From IMG/VR virus record IMGVR_UViG_3300045118_000070, positions 1-40,607 of that record: 40,607 bases of DNA. One strand, written 5' to 3'. This document shows positions 1 to 7,538 of the stretch, piece after piece; the first letter of the stretch is position 1, and every line of letters begins with the position of its first letter. This stretch comes from a virus. The notes under the pieces are model-generated. The model was not told where the DNA came from. It worked only from the letters and a program-made list of their open reading frames with translations, and made no database searches. Position numbers and translations under genes: made by a program.

Positions 1-17
1 AAGGATGATTTTATAAT
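1..17 (+). CDS. 3' end of cytosine-5 DNA methyltransferase (partial)
   Basis: The first 17 bases encode the last residues (R-M-I-L, then TAA) of the same methyltransferase that is complete at 38254-39459. The window therefore opens inside a second copy of that gene's end, which supports wrapping of a circular genome. Confidence 0.8.
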
Positions 18-19
18 AA

Positions 20-184
20 ATGGAAAAAGAACAGATAGACATTATCATTGAACAGAGAGAGAAAGTACCGCCAGAGAAATCAATTCGAGATATGACTGAT
101 GCTGAACTGGATGAATACTGGGTTAGGATAGAGGTGTTGGCCATGCAGATAGAGGCTGAGATGGCAAGACGAGGACTGGACTAA
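20..184 (+). CDS. Small acidic hypothetical protein, 54 aa (left copy)
   Basis: This short gene begins two bases after the methyltransferase stop. Its product starts MEKEQIDIIIEQREK and ends IEAEMARRGLD. It is charged and predicted helical, and the core reads IRDMTDAELDEYW. The near-identical copy at 39463-39627 differs mostly at synonymous or conservative positions, which supports real coding. Its stop lies at the foot of the 182-212 hairpin. I do not recognise the family. Confidence 0.7.
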   Translation: MEKEQIDIIIEQREKVPPEKSIRDMTDAELDEYWVRIEVLAMQIEAEMARRGLD

Positions 185-212
185 TAGACCACGCGGACAG
201 GGTGGTTTATTA
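182..212 (+). promoter_or_regulatory. Hairpin before the phosphoesterase (left copy)
   Basis: Bases 182-192 pair with 202-212 (11 bp, one G-U) around the 9-nt loop GCGGACAGG. The stem begins in the stop codon of the 54-aa gene and ends 13 bases before the phosphoesterase ATG. The right copy (39623-39653) keeps the loop core GGACAGGG but has a different stem, suggesting selection on structure. It is not followed by a clear T tract, so a translational or mRNA-stability role is more likely than termination. Confidence 0.55.
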
Positions 213-225
213 TTTAAAAAACTAA

Positions 226-924
226 ATGCGTACAAGCATAGCTGGGGATTTCCATATCCCCTACCAAGATACGGAATTGGTTGGTCGCTGGATAAATCAT
301 GTTAAGGAAACAAAGCCAGATAGGATAATTATCAACGGCGATATGTTTGATTTTGAAAGGCTTTCTTTGAAATTCAAACCAGTTCCAGGTCAGGGAATGC
401 CCTGCGATGACGAACTTGCTATTGGCAAGAAGCTTTTTGAATCGTTAAGGCAATTCCACGATGGGGATATTGTCTATCTAACTGGCAACCACGAATTCAG
501 ACTTAGAACCTATTATGTAACCAAAGCAGAGGAAATATACGGAGCATACGAAGAACACATGGAAAGAGAGTTGGACATGGAAAGACTGGACATTCAATTC
601 TTTGACGTTCCATCAAACTATGCTACATTCCAAGATAATTATTTTGAATTAGAAAATGAATTTTTATGCGGACATTTTAATATGGCACGAACAGGATTAG
701 CGGCTACGGCAGTTGGTTTAATGCAAAAGTTTGGTATGAGTATCATTCAAGCTCACGTTCACCGAATATCACGAGTAGGAAGGTGGCAATATAGAGGCAA
801 TCAACACGCAATTGAGGGAGGTTGTATGTGCAGGGTGGAAAACAACTATCGCAGAAACGCAAATTGGGAACAAGGGTGGGTTGATTTAGTAGACGGGAAA
901 CCAGAATTATATCCAGTGCTGTGA
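226..924 (+). CDS. Calcineurin-like metallophosphoesterase, variant A
   Basis: This 232-aa product has the metallophosphoesterase signature in order: GDFH near the N-terminus, INGDMFD around residue 37, GNHE around residue 87, then single histidines (CGHF) and the late QAHVHR motif. These are the usual metal ligands of the calcineurin-like fold, which cleaves phosphomono- or diesters, including nucleic acids. It sits between the 54-aa gene and a RusA-like resolvase, so a DNA-processing role is plausible but inferred. The gene at the same position at the right end (39672-40367) is a homologue of only roughly one-third identity. There is no clear Shine-Dalgarno sequence; the start is preceded by an A-rich stretch. 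Confidence 0.85.
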   Translation: MRTSIAGDFHIPYQDTELVGRWINHVKETKPDRIIINGDMFDFERLSLKFKPVPGQGMPCDDELAIGKKLFESLRQFHDGDIVYLTGNHEFRLRTYYVTKAEEIYGAYEEHMERELDMERLDIQFFDVPSNYATFQDNYFELENEFLCGHFNMARTGLAATAVGLMQKFGMSIIQAHVHRISRVGRWQYRGNQHAIEGGCMCRVENNYRRNANWEQGWVDLVDGKPELYPVL

Positions 925-1268
925 AATTTACATTTCCCAAGCCACCAGCTCTCAATCATCTATACGGGATTAATAAATGGGGTGGTAAGTATCTCAAAAG
1001 AGATGGTCGGGTGTGGCAGGAAAAGGCTATTTGGTCAATGAGAACGGAGCTAAAAGAAAACTGGGAGAAACCTTTATCTTTAACAGTTAATCTTTACACT
1101 TGTCGCCACCAAGACAATGACTCGATACTTAAACTACTCCAAGACACGCTTCAACTAGGACAAGTGTACAAGGATGACTACTGGATTTTTGAACTCCATG
1201 TCTACAAGCACAAAAGCACCGTAAAAGAGGAGAGGGTTGAGATAGAAGTGTTTCCCTTAGAAGGGTAG
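921..1268 (+). CDS. rusA: RusA-like Holliday junction resolvase
   Basis: The 115-aa protein matches the RusA family in length and layout: an N-terminal PKPPALNHLYG segment, a basic KYLKRDGR region, then DNDSILKLLQDTL and a following DD pair carrying the acidic residues that bind metal. RusA dimers resolve four-way junctions, and in phages remove branches before packaging. It starts with GTG at 921, overlapping the phosphoesterase stop by 4 bases; the right-end copy starts with ATG. Its 3' end overlaps the convergent holin-like gene by 12 bases, closing the early and late transcription units tail to tail. Confidence 0.85.
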   Translation: MKFTFPKPPALNHLYGINKWGGKYLKRDGRVWQEKAIWSMRTELKENWEKPLSLTVNLYTCRHQDNDSILKLLQDTLQLGQVYKDDYWIFELHVYKHKSTVKEERVEIEVFPLEG

Positions 1269-1493
1269 TTTGGTGAGGACTGGGTACTTCACCGAGTATT
1301 CATCCCTGATGTATTTTCCGAGAGCTACAAGAGTTCCTGAAGCTAGGGAGGATAACGCAATGTAAAGAGCATTTTGGGGCTCATTCCAATCAAGTTGCAA
1401 GGACATGGTTTGCACCAAGGCCACAACAAAAGCGGTTCTAAAGGCTCTCCATAACGGTTTCACCCATGTAGGGACTTCGATTTTCTTTTTCAT
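1257..1493 (-). CDS. Holin-like small membrane protein, 78 aa
   Basis: The protein has a short basic N-terminus (MKKKIEVPTW), a hydrophobic segment around residues 20-35, a second around 43-60 (LYIALSSLASGTLVALGKY), and a charged tail. This two-helix plan is typical of phage holins. It is the last gene of the lysis cluster, and its ATG overlaps the stop of the peptidase gene by 4 bases (ATGA). Holin function is inferred from topology and place only; the small membrane proteins upstream are competing candidates. Confidence 0.6.
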   Translation of the reverse strand: MKKKIEVPTWVKPLWRAFRTAFVVALVQTMSLQLDWNEPQNALYIALSSLASGTLVALGKYIRDEYSVKYPVLTKLPF

Positions 1494-2524
1494 TTGAAAA
1501 ACTTATTGATAATAAACTCCCAAAGAGTTGGTTGTTTCTTTTTAAGAGACTCTATCTTCTTTTCGTATTGCGTTTCCAGCTTACCTAATGCCTCTAAAAA
1601 GCCTTCTGGACTCATTTCCACTAATACAAGGCGTGAGTTGATCGCAGCATATAGATCAGCGATTTCTTCTGAGTGGGTAGCCGAAGATAAAGAACTTTTA
1701 ATTTCATCCTCAGTAGAGTCTGTTGTAATAACAATATCTTCTCTCGCAAGGTACTCAATAACCACTTTAAGTTTTCTCTGAAGAGTGTCAGCCGTATCCT
1801 GCCATGAATGTTCTGTCGTTTGAAGATTGAGCAATGCTTCATCAAGAGCCTTAATTTTATCTTCAAGTATTTGTTTTTCTTTTGCATATTGGGTAGCTTG
1901 CTCGGTTGATTTAGAGTCAAGCTCGTTGATAATTCGTTGGTGTTCTTCGGAGGTAATGTATTTACCATCCATGATGTCGCACAACTTTTCTACTGCTATT
2001 TTCATCGAGTCAGAGTTAGAAAGATCGTATCCTTTATACATTTCACCTAGCACTTCATCTTTGAGAGTGATAACTCTTAATCCTTTGAGAACGGGATATG
2101 TTGAAGTCGGTTTCTCCTTACCACCGAGAGAGTCAAAAAGAGTTTTGTTTCCAATAAAGGTAACAAAATGTGTGTCCATTGTGGTTGAGTTACTTCCATC
2201 GAAATCAACTTTGACGATAACCTTTCCGTTTTGTGCTATGGCTTCAAGGGCAGCATCGTTATCATAAGAGTCATATTTTGCAACCGAAACTATTCTACCA
2301 GGGAAGGCTGACTGTATTTTAGTATGATTCAACAAACAAACATCTCCCTCTGAGTTGGCCATGAAAGCTCCAGCGGATTTAAGTTTTTCATTACACTCGA
2401 TGACATCAATTCCTAAAATATATGCAAGACAAAAGACATAACAACCATCAGAAAAGAGGGTATATTTATTTGAAAATCCTAATTTGATATTCTTAAATAC
2501 AGGATCGTTTTGGTTGTAGTTCAT
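1490..2524 (-). CDS. C39-like cysteine peptidase with coiled-coil tail; candidate lysis enzyme
   Basis: I take the ATG at 2524 (344 aa), because it overlaps the upstream 33-aa gene by ATGA; an upstream in-frame start would overlap it more. The first 150 residues resemble papain-like C39 peptidases: a cysteine in SDGCYVFCLAYILG, a histidine in DTHFVTFIG and an acidic residue in FDSLGG. The remaining part is helical and charged with coiled-coil character (EKQILEDKIKALDEALL). Placement among small membrane proteins suggests an endolysin that cuts peptide crosslinks. An alternative is a virion-associated peptidase. No cell-wall-binding domain is recognisable. Confidence 0.6.
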   Translation of the reverse strand: MNYNQNDPVFKNIKLGFSNKYTLFSDGCYVFCLAYILGIDVIECNEKLKSAGAFMANSEGDVCLLNHTKIQSAFPGRIVSVAKYDSYDNDAALEAIAQNGKVIVKVDFDGSNSTTMDTHFVTFIGNKTLFDSLGGKEKPTSTYPVLKGLRVITLKDEVLGEMYKGYDLSNSDSMKIAVEKLCDIMDGKYITSEEHQRIINELDSKSTEQATQYAKEKQILEDKIKALDEALLNLQTTEHSWQDTADTLQRKLKVVIEYLAREDIVITTDSTEDEIKSSLSSATHSEEIADLYAAINSRLVLVEMSPEGFLEALGKLETQYEKKIESLKKKQPTLWEFIINKFFK

Positions 2525-2622
2525 AAAATCAAATCTAGTAATGCAAAGACGACCCCCACCCAAAGTATTTCGCAAACTGACAAACTTAATCCCAAGCAGG
2601 TTTTAAGTTTTTTTAATGTCAT
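2521..2622 (-). CDS. Tiny membrane protein, 33 aa
   Basis: The product begins MTLKKLKTCLGLSLSV and ends in a hydrophobic stretch (EILWVGVVFALLDLIL): a basic N-terminus plus one membrane segment. The ATG overlaps the 38-aa gene's stop, and its own TGA overlaps the peptidase ATG, both as ATGA. Such chained overlaps are strong evidence for translation despite the small size. A role in lysis control (holin, antiholin or pinholin) is inferred from context. Confidence 0.55.
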   Translation of the reverse strand: MTLKKLKTCLGLSLSVCEILWVGVVFALLDLIL

Positions 2623-2735
2623 AAAAAGTCTAGCACATAATGTCCAAAAAAGATTACAGTAACAAGAAATGTCGCCCAACAAATCATCCAAAAAGTTAGC
2701 CACTGTAAAAAATCCAAGTCCTTAAAAATTCTCAT
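2619..2735 (-). CDS. Tiny membrane protein, 38 aa
   Basis: The product starts MRIFKDLDFLQW and continues with a long aromatic-hydrophobic segment (TFWMICWATFLVTVIFFG) that would cross the membrane once. It is linked by ATGA overlaps to the XhlA-like gene upstream and the 33-aa gene downstream. It is probably a lysis-cassette component; the family is not recognised. Confidence 0.6.
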   Translation of the reverse strand: MRIFKDLDFLQWLTFWMICWATFLVTVIFFGHYVLDFL

Positions 2736-2980
2736 ATTCTTCTGGATATGAAAGATGTTATTAAAGAAAAAATAACACCCATCACACTTCCCGCCAATGC
2801 TCCAATAATAGATATTTTCCCTGTTAGGTTACTTTTCCACAGTTCTAGGCTCTCCGTTCTCATTTCGACTGACGATACCCTATCCGCCACTTCTTTTTCC
2901 AGACACCCAAGACGTTTGTCTATCTTGTCTTCAAGTCTGTTGACTACCTCGTAAACATCTTTTAGTGTTGGACTTGACAT
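2732..2980 (-). CDS. XhlA-like lysis protein
   Basis: The 82-aa protein has an N-terminal coiled-coil region (KDVYEVVNRLEDKIDKRLG through VEMRTESLELWKSN) followed by one C-terminal membrane helix (IIGALAGSVMGVIFSLITSF) and a basic end. This is the plan of the hemolysin XhlA family, membrane-associated proteins that act with holins in phage and PBSX-type lysis. It opens the lysis cluster and ends in an ATGA overlap with the next gene. The fit is by architecture, not by a long conserved motif. Confidence 0.6.
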   Translation of the reverse strand: MSSPTLKDVYEVVNRLEDKIDKRLGCLEKEVADRVSSVEMRTESLELWKSNLTGKISIIGALAGSVMGVIFSLITSFISRRI

Positions 2981-2981
2981 A

Positions 2982-4247
2982 TTATAAAATACCCATTTTT
3001 TTTAACGCTGTTATTGCTGCCGTTGTGGCCGCAGCACTTCCTATACTTATCGGATTAATTATCTTTCCTAATACTTTTTGTCTTCCTAATGCTCCAGCTA
3101 GTTGTCTTTGGGCTTTATATACTTCAGGGGCTTTCTTGGATAACAAATCTCTAGCGGTTTTTGATAAGATATCATAAACCCCAGCCTTTGATGACTTAGC
3201 CGCCTTTCCCGCTGCCGTGTACGCTTTATTCCAAACTCCGATTCTATCTACTAATTGTTTGGTTGTTAAAGTTTTATTAGCTAAAGATGGTTTAAGTTTA
3301 TTGACAATAGAAGATGCTGTTGGATCAATCTCTGCGTATTTCTCCGCTTGTTTAATAAGGGTATCCCCTGAAAATTTTGCTTTTGAAGCGGCAGCTTTTG
3401 TTGCCCTATTTGCACTCGCACCCTTAATTGTCAAGGTACTTCCTTTTTCTCCTATCGTCTTAGTCACACCGGGGATACTCTTAATCGTCTGTGCGGCCAT
3501 ACCGATTTCTCCTCCAGCTGGTGCAACAAGACCTAAATATCTTAATAAATCTTGACCTGTTGCTTTAAGTGAAGCTCCTAATTTTCCTTTCGTTTCCGAG
3601 ATCGGAGCTGATTTAGCCACAAATGGATTAGCAGTTATAATACCTTCTTCGGTGAATGCTTTTGACGTTGCTGGAAACAATGTTTCCGCTAATCCCTTTT
3701 TAGGCGTTTGTGAAATGTCAAGTTTAATACCCTGAGCTGTTTTATTAGCCTGATAAGCAAATTCCGCCTCAAGATTATTTAGTTTTTGTTGAACCACATC
3801 TGGTGAATCCCCGAATGTTGGACCAAGTTTTTTCATGTATCCTCTAATTTCTGCTGGATTTGCCTGTGCACCCGTTCTTAAACGGAGTAAAGCATCTACT
3901 GTGTTATATAAAGCAGTATCAAAAGAACGTGAGGCATATTGTCCAGGAATTAACTGTTTGGTCAAAACATTTGGATCTTTTTCATACAAGTCTTTAACTT
4001 GACTCAGTGTTCTTAAACCAGATTCGCCCAATCCAGTAACTTTTTTTTCTTCGACTGCAACAGTTTTCTTTTCAGTGGACGGAAGTAGTCCTTTTAATGT
4101 ATTAATCGTACTTAGATTTTTTCCTCCTGTTGCTAAAACGTCAGCAACAGCCATTTTACTTATCGTAGATTCATTTGCTAATGGTTTCGTAGAAACTTGA
4201 TCGTCAACATCTATTAGTTTTCCTTGAGATTTTGAGTATACTTTCAT
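2982..4247 (-). CDS. Helical internal virion (ejection) protein, 421 aa
   Basis: The protein is Ala/Lys-rich and largely helical, with no enzyme motif visible. The C-terminus carries a small-residue hydrophobic stretch (PISIGSAAATTAAITALKK) compatible with membrane insertion. It follows a second helical Q/A-rich protein and precedes the lysis genes, the usual place of ejection proteins in short-tailed phages, which form a channel through the host envelope. It is inferred to be an internal virion protein; a structural protein of other type is possible. Confidence 0.5.
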   Translation of the reverse strand: MKVYSKSQGKLIDVDDQVSTKPLANESTISKMAVADVLATGGKNLSTINTLKGLLPSTEKKTVAVEEKKVTGLGESGLRTLSQVKDLYEKDPNVLTKQLIPGQYASRSFDTALYNTVDALLRLRTGAQANPAEIRGYMKKLGPTFGDSPDVVQQKLNNLEAEFAYQANKTAQGIKLDISQTPKKGLAETLFPATSKAFTEEGIITANPFVAKSAPISETKGKLGASLKATGQDLLRYLGLVAPAGGEIGMAAQTIKSIPGVTKTIGEKGSTLTIKGASANRATKAAASKAKFSGDTLIKQAEKYAEIDPTASSIVNKLKPSLANKTLTTKQLVDRIGVWNKAYTAAGKAAKSSKAGVYDILSKTARDLLSKKAPEVYKAQRQLAGALGRQKVLGKIINPISIGSAAATTAAITALKKMGIL

Positions 4248-4248
4248 A

Positions 4249-5211
4249 TTATTCGACTACTTTGTACCATTGACCACCTGTGAATATCCACTGTCCTCCT
4301 TTAGAATACGATCCCTCAGACGTTGAATATTGTGGCTCTGTTTCGGTTGTTTGACTTTCTGGTAATAATCCACCTCCCAAAATTGACAACAGGGCAGACA
4401 AATCACTGCTAGAACTTTTACCCTTATTGGCAATAGTTGCCTTGCTTTCTGGCAATGTAACTTCACTGTATTGTTTTTCAGCTAATGCTTGGGCTTGTTG
4501 AAGTCTATTTTCACTGATGGTATTTTTATACAAATCTAAAGCATTGGTAATAGCACTTGAGCTAGCACCAGATTGTAACTGAGCAATGGCATTTCTAACC
4601 GCTCTTATTTTCTCCGTTTCTTCTATTGGAAGTTGTGATATTTTTGTTGCTATATCTTGCAGGTCAGCCGATCTACTAGCCTCCGTTTCCTTCTGCAATC
4701 CTCCATAATATTGGGAGATATTTTGTGTTTTTCCAAGCAAATCTTGGGTGAACATTCCAGAACTTAATGGGACACCACGTTTACCGTATTCTTGAGATAA
4801 AGCAGTTTGTTGTGCTAATGTTTCTTTTTGTTCCCGCCCCTTTAATTGGTCAATAATTGCCTGATATCTTTCGGTTAATGGAGCTTTAGATGCCTCCAAC
4901 GCAGCTTTCGATGATTGTGTTGCCGCCTGTATCTCAGGGATAGAAGCCTCCATTGAAGCTATCGCTGGCTTATTAGCCTCTTGAGCCAGCTGGAGTTGCT
5001 GTTTTGCAATGGCAGTATAATCTGGCGTTGATTGACTAGCTGGTTGGGATGTTGAGGCAGAACTTTGAGTCGGTTGGGACTGTTGCCAGTTTATACCCCT
5101 TCCCCCGGTGGGGTCTTCGCCTGTAGTCCACGAATCCCCTCCCCACCAACGCATTGTTTTTCCTCCCTGACTGGGATTTTGATACCAACCTCCAAATTGT
5201 TTTTCAGCCAT
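4249..5211 (-). CDS. Gln/Ala-rich coiled-coil virion protein with Trp-rich ends
   Basis: This is the first gene of the 5.2-1.26 kb operon (320 aa). A low-complexity Q/S/T linker (residues about 43-65) is followed by a long helical A/Q/E-rich region. Both termini carry aromatic-glycine motifs: FGGWYQNPSQGG and MRWWGG at the start, GGQWIFTGGQWYKVVE at the end. These could be docking tags. With the next gene it probably forms the ejected internal proteins. The ATG follows an AT-rich leader without a clear Shine-Dalgarno sequence, directly downstream of an intrinsic terminator. Confidence 0.5.
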   Translation of the reverse strand: MAEKQFGGWYQNPSQGGKTMRWWGGDSWTTGEDPTGGRGINWQQSQPTQSSASTSQPASQSTPDYTAIAKQQLQLAQEANKPAIASMEASIPEIQAATQSSKAALEASKAPLTERYQAIIDQLKGREQKETLAQQTALSQEYGKRGVPLSSGMFTQDLLGKTQNISQYYGGLQKETEASRSADLQDIATKISQLPIEETEKIRAVRNAIAQLQSGASSSAITNALDLYKNTISENRLQQAQALAEKQYSEVTLPESKATIANKGKSSSSDLSALLSILGGGLLPESQTTETEPQYSTSEGSYSKGGQWIFTGGQWYKVVE

Positions 5212-5223
5212 ATTTATTGTAAT

Positions 5224-5246
5224 AAAAAACGAACAATTATGTTCGT
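5224..5246 (-). terminator. Leader terminator of the ejection/lysis operon
   Basis: On the minus strand ACGAAC pairs with GTTCGT around a 6-nt loop and is followed by a run of T. It lies between a promoter and the first gene it serves, so it must be read through for the operon to be expressed. It is one of four such leaders. Confidence 0.8.
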
Positions 5247-5263
5247 CCTCTATTACGCAACTG

Positions 5264-5282
5264 GCAAGCTATTTCGTCTTGC
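5264..5282 (-). promoter_or_regulatory. Conserved leader hairpin, late module copy 4
   Basis: GCAAG pairs with CTTGC around the 9-nt loop ACGAAATAG. The spacer that follows (CAGTTGCGTAATAGAGG) leads into the terminator. Loop and spacer resemble those of the modules near 12.2, 20.7 and 28.4 kb, while the stem sequence differs. A role in antitermination or attenuation is inferred. Confidence 0.65.
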
Positions 5283-5288
5283 TAATAT

Positions 5289-5317
5289 AGTTTATCTCAT
5301 TTGTGTAATACTGTCAA
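5289..5317 (-). promoter_or_regulatory. Promoter of the ejection/lysis operon
   Basis: The minus strand reads TTGACA, 17 bases, TAAACT: a near-consensus sigma70 promoter. Transcription would start near 5282, only about 40 bases before the leader terminator. The -35 box lies just after the end of the tail gene 5319-6197. Confidence 0.75.
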
Positions 5318-5318
5318 T

Positions 5319-6197
5319 TTATCCGAATGTCCTGGTTCCGTCTAGTTTATTATAAAATATAACGTATTTGTAATAAATCGTGGAAGCTGTACCTGTTTTG
5401 GTTATTTTTAAGTAGCTATTGTTTTGACCGTCAAACAAACTGTCATCAATAATATATGTCGTTCCACTATTACCATTGTCTTCAAGCATGAAACCCATTG
5501 CATTTCCGCTAGTCCACCCAGCCCTACTTGTTATTTCTTGATATATATCTGTAACATCATATACCCAGTGGTCGCCGATTGATATGCCAGCATCACATGA
5601 GTTAGTTACAGAATTTGTTGTCTTAGTTCTTCCGAACGGGCTACTGGAAAAATCGGCAGTGTCATCTTCGTCGATTCCATAAGTCACAACCTGTACGGTT
5701 GTCCCAGTTCTGTCCCAAATATAAAAACCAAGTTCAGCTTTGGTAACAGAACTTGTGTCCGAAACACTGGGGAAACGAAAGGCTCCCTTTGTAGAACTGC
5801 CGAATCCTGCATCAAATCCTACTTTGGTGTAACCTGCGACATATCCGACTGAGTTTTCTCTACCGTAATCGTTAGTACCATTAGGGTAATAATAATCTAT
5901 TGTGGTGCCTAGTGGTTTATTAATAATTAAATTTGTTCCATTTATTTTAGACAAACCACCAACACCAGTTCCATGATATAGGCTATATTGTGTCCCGTCG
6001 TTGCTCAAATACAATAAATACGATGGAGAATACCCTAATGAGTGGCTAATTGTCGCCGTTCCACCAGTGACGAATGATCCAGTACCAGTTTGTGCAATCT
6101 TCAAAATATCGTATTTTGAAGAAAAAACTAAATTAAAATCAGAACAAGTTCCTATATCGTAACCGTCCTGTGATACTTTCATTCCGTAGTTATTCAT
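5319..6197 (-). CDS. Tail fibre/tip protein 3 with GYD module and beta-rich domain
   Basis: The 292-aa protein begins with a module (GMKVSQDGYDIGTCSDFNL, then a DILKI strand) shared with the two preceding gene products. A larger beta-rich domain follows, and the chain closes with a YYKYVIFYNKLDG-type strand. The interruption between the module halves (residues about 110-265) looks like an inserted carbohydrate-binding or adhesin domain. It is the last gene of the tail operon, and its ATG overlaps the previous stop (ATGA). Receptor binding is inferred from position and architecture. Confidence 0.5.
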   Translation of the reverse strand: MNNYGMKVSQDGYDIGTCSDFNLVFSSKYDILKIAQTGTGSFVTGGTATISHSLGYSPSYLLYLSNDGTQYSLYHGTGVGGLSKINGTNLIINKPLGTTIDYYYPNGTNDYGRENSVGYVAGYTKVGFDAGFGSSTKGAFRFPSVSDTSSVTKAELGFYIWDRTGTTVQVVTYGIDEDDTADFSSSPFGRTKTTNSVTNSCDAGISIGDHWVYDVTDIYQEITSRAGWTSGNAMGFMLEDNGNSGTTYIIDDSLFDGQNNSYLKITKTGTASTIYYKYVIFYNKLDGTRTFG

Positions 6198-6595
6198 ATT
6201 TTTACAGATGGCTCTATCATTTCATAAAAATATACAGTCACTGGAGTCGTTCCACTAGAGGCCGATAATACAGCACTTAATTGTAATTTATCTGGATATA
6301 AAACTAAATCCATTCTGATACTATTTCCGCTGTCCGCTTCGGTTATATGTGGAGGGTACCAGACGTTTGAAGTTCCAATTTTCATAAATCCCAGAAAAGC
6401 GGGAAACGTATTACTAGAAAACGTATCACTGACGGAAACGCTTACTGTCGTACCACTGGATGTAACAGTGCCACTAGCCACCCCCTCTTTTAGGATTTTA
6501 AAAGTATTTTTACTAGAATTTAAAGACTGATTCTGCACACTAGCGGTTCCCAAATCATATCCCGTCTTCGTTACTTTTATTCCCCAGTTACCCAT
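6194..6595 (-). CDS. Tail fibre/tip protein 2 with GYD module
   Basis: I choose the ATG at 6595 (133 aa, starting MGNWGIKVTKTGYD) because it aligns with the module in both neighbours and overlaps the upstream stop by 8 bases; an upstream in-frame extension would encode unrelated residues. The protein is essentially one beta-rich module ending VTVYFYEMIEPSVKI. It is a shortened paralogue of the genes on both sides. Confidence 0.5.
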   Translation of the reverse strand: MGNWGIKVTKTGYDLGTASVQNQSLNSSKNTFKILKEGVASGTVTSSGTTVSVSVSDTFSSNTFPAFLGFMKIGTSNVWYPPHITEADSGNSIRMDLVLYPDKLQLSAVLSASSGTTPVTVYFYEMIEPSVKI

Positions 6596-7538
6596 TATAA
6601 AAAACAAAATAGTAAAGGTCATTTCCCCCGGCGGGAGCGGGGTTATTAAAAGTCCCCGTTCCAGAATATGCACTGTCTAAATTTAACCTAATTTCATCAC
6701 CGAGTGCATTATCTAGATATGACAGGAAGGGGGGAATTAAATTAAAATTATGAACGACAGTACCCTCCCCAGTACCGACAGCGTATACTTTTAATGAATT
6801 TGTGTTTGTGTTTAATATTAATTCAAGATCATCACCATAATAATTTTTAACATCATAACCCTGTTTAGATACTTTAATACCAAAAGATTCAGGAACGCGT
6901 GTTTGTGTATCTACTCTTGCAGAATCAAACCACACTTCCGCTGAATAAGTTCCCATAGAATCACAACCAAAATCTATACGATCTGGATCAGGACTTGGTT
7001 CTGTTTTAAACGCTGTAAAACCTGTCCCAATGGTGGTAAAAGTAGTTCCACCATTTAGGCTTCTGTATAAATCAAATTTCGGTACAGTCCAATCCTCTAC
7101 TATCTTCCATGTTTCCCACTGACCAGTTCCACTGGTAGTGTCAGAAATTTTTACGAAACTGCCTGTGGCATCCATTCCAGAAAATGCATAAACGCCGTCA
7201 TCCATCCAGTTAATTGCTAGTCCTAGACCAACAGTACCACTGTTGCTATAAACCTGATCTATATAAGGTTCACCGGTGTAATTGTCTGTCGTTTTTGAGC
7301 CAACGACTGTCTGGTGAACATCGGCTCTAAAAGTAGCGATAATTACGTTTGTCCCGATTAGTCCAAGAGAAGATTTCCTTATATCACATCCATTATATCC
7401 AGTTCCATTGCCAGCAAAAACGTGCCACGCACTTCGAGAGTCTTTTGTTACTACTTCAGGAGTTCCATTATTAACAGTTCCATAAGAATAAGTCGTAAAT
7501 CCGGTTAAGGACGAGCAATCTGTATTTAATAAATTCAT
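6588..7538 (-). CDS. Tail fibre/tip protein 1 with lectin-like N-domain and GYD module
   Basis: Of the 316 residues, the first about 215 form a Ser/Thr/Gly-rich beta domain with the look of a concanavalin-like jelly roll (VWFDSARVDTQTR near its end). The last 100 are the module FGIKVSKQGYDVKNYY through YYFVFYNG, repeated in the two following genes. It likely contributes to the distal tail or receptor-binding apparatus. Specificity cannot be read from sequence. Confidence 0.5.
   Translation of the reverse strand: MNLLNTDCSSLTGFTTYSYGTVNNGTPEVVTKDSRSAWHVFAGNGTGYNGCDIRKSSLGLIGTNVIIATFRADVHQTVVGSKTTDNYTGEPYIDQVYSNSGTVGLGLAINWMDDGVYAFSGMDATGSFVKISDTTSGTGQWETWKIVEDWTVPKFDLYRSLNGGTTFTTIGTGFTAFKTEPSPDPDRIDFGCDSMGTYSAEVWFDSARVDTQTRVPESFGIKVSKQGYDVKNYYGDDLELILNTNTNSLKVYAVGTGEGTVVHNFNLIPPFLSYLDNALGDEIRLNLDSAYSGTGTFNNPAPAGGNDLYYFVFYNG

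Larger units (their letters stand above)
1..1165. repeat. Left copy of the terminal redundancy
   Basis: Positions 1-1165 match 39444-40607 in order and orientation: end of a cytosine methyltransferase, 54-aa gene, phosphoesterase, RusA-like gene. The outer parts are near identical (about five differences in the first 175 bases, about four in the last 244). The phosphoesterase in the middle is strongly diverged. The sequence shows a non-exact terminal repeat. A circular assembly closing through two strain variants is the simplest reading; a real tandem duplication is the alternative. Confidence 0.9.

Noticed and set aside
1-1165. Exact direct terminal repeats of a T7-like linear genome
   Set aside because: The two copies differ by several single bases and by a wholly diverged gene, so they are not identical replicated termini.
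2623-2703. N-terminal extension making a 60-aa version of the 33-aa membrane protein
   Set aside because: It would start with GTG inside the 38-aa gene; the ATG at 2622 gives a standard ATGA overlap.
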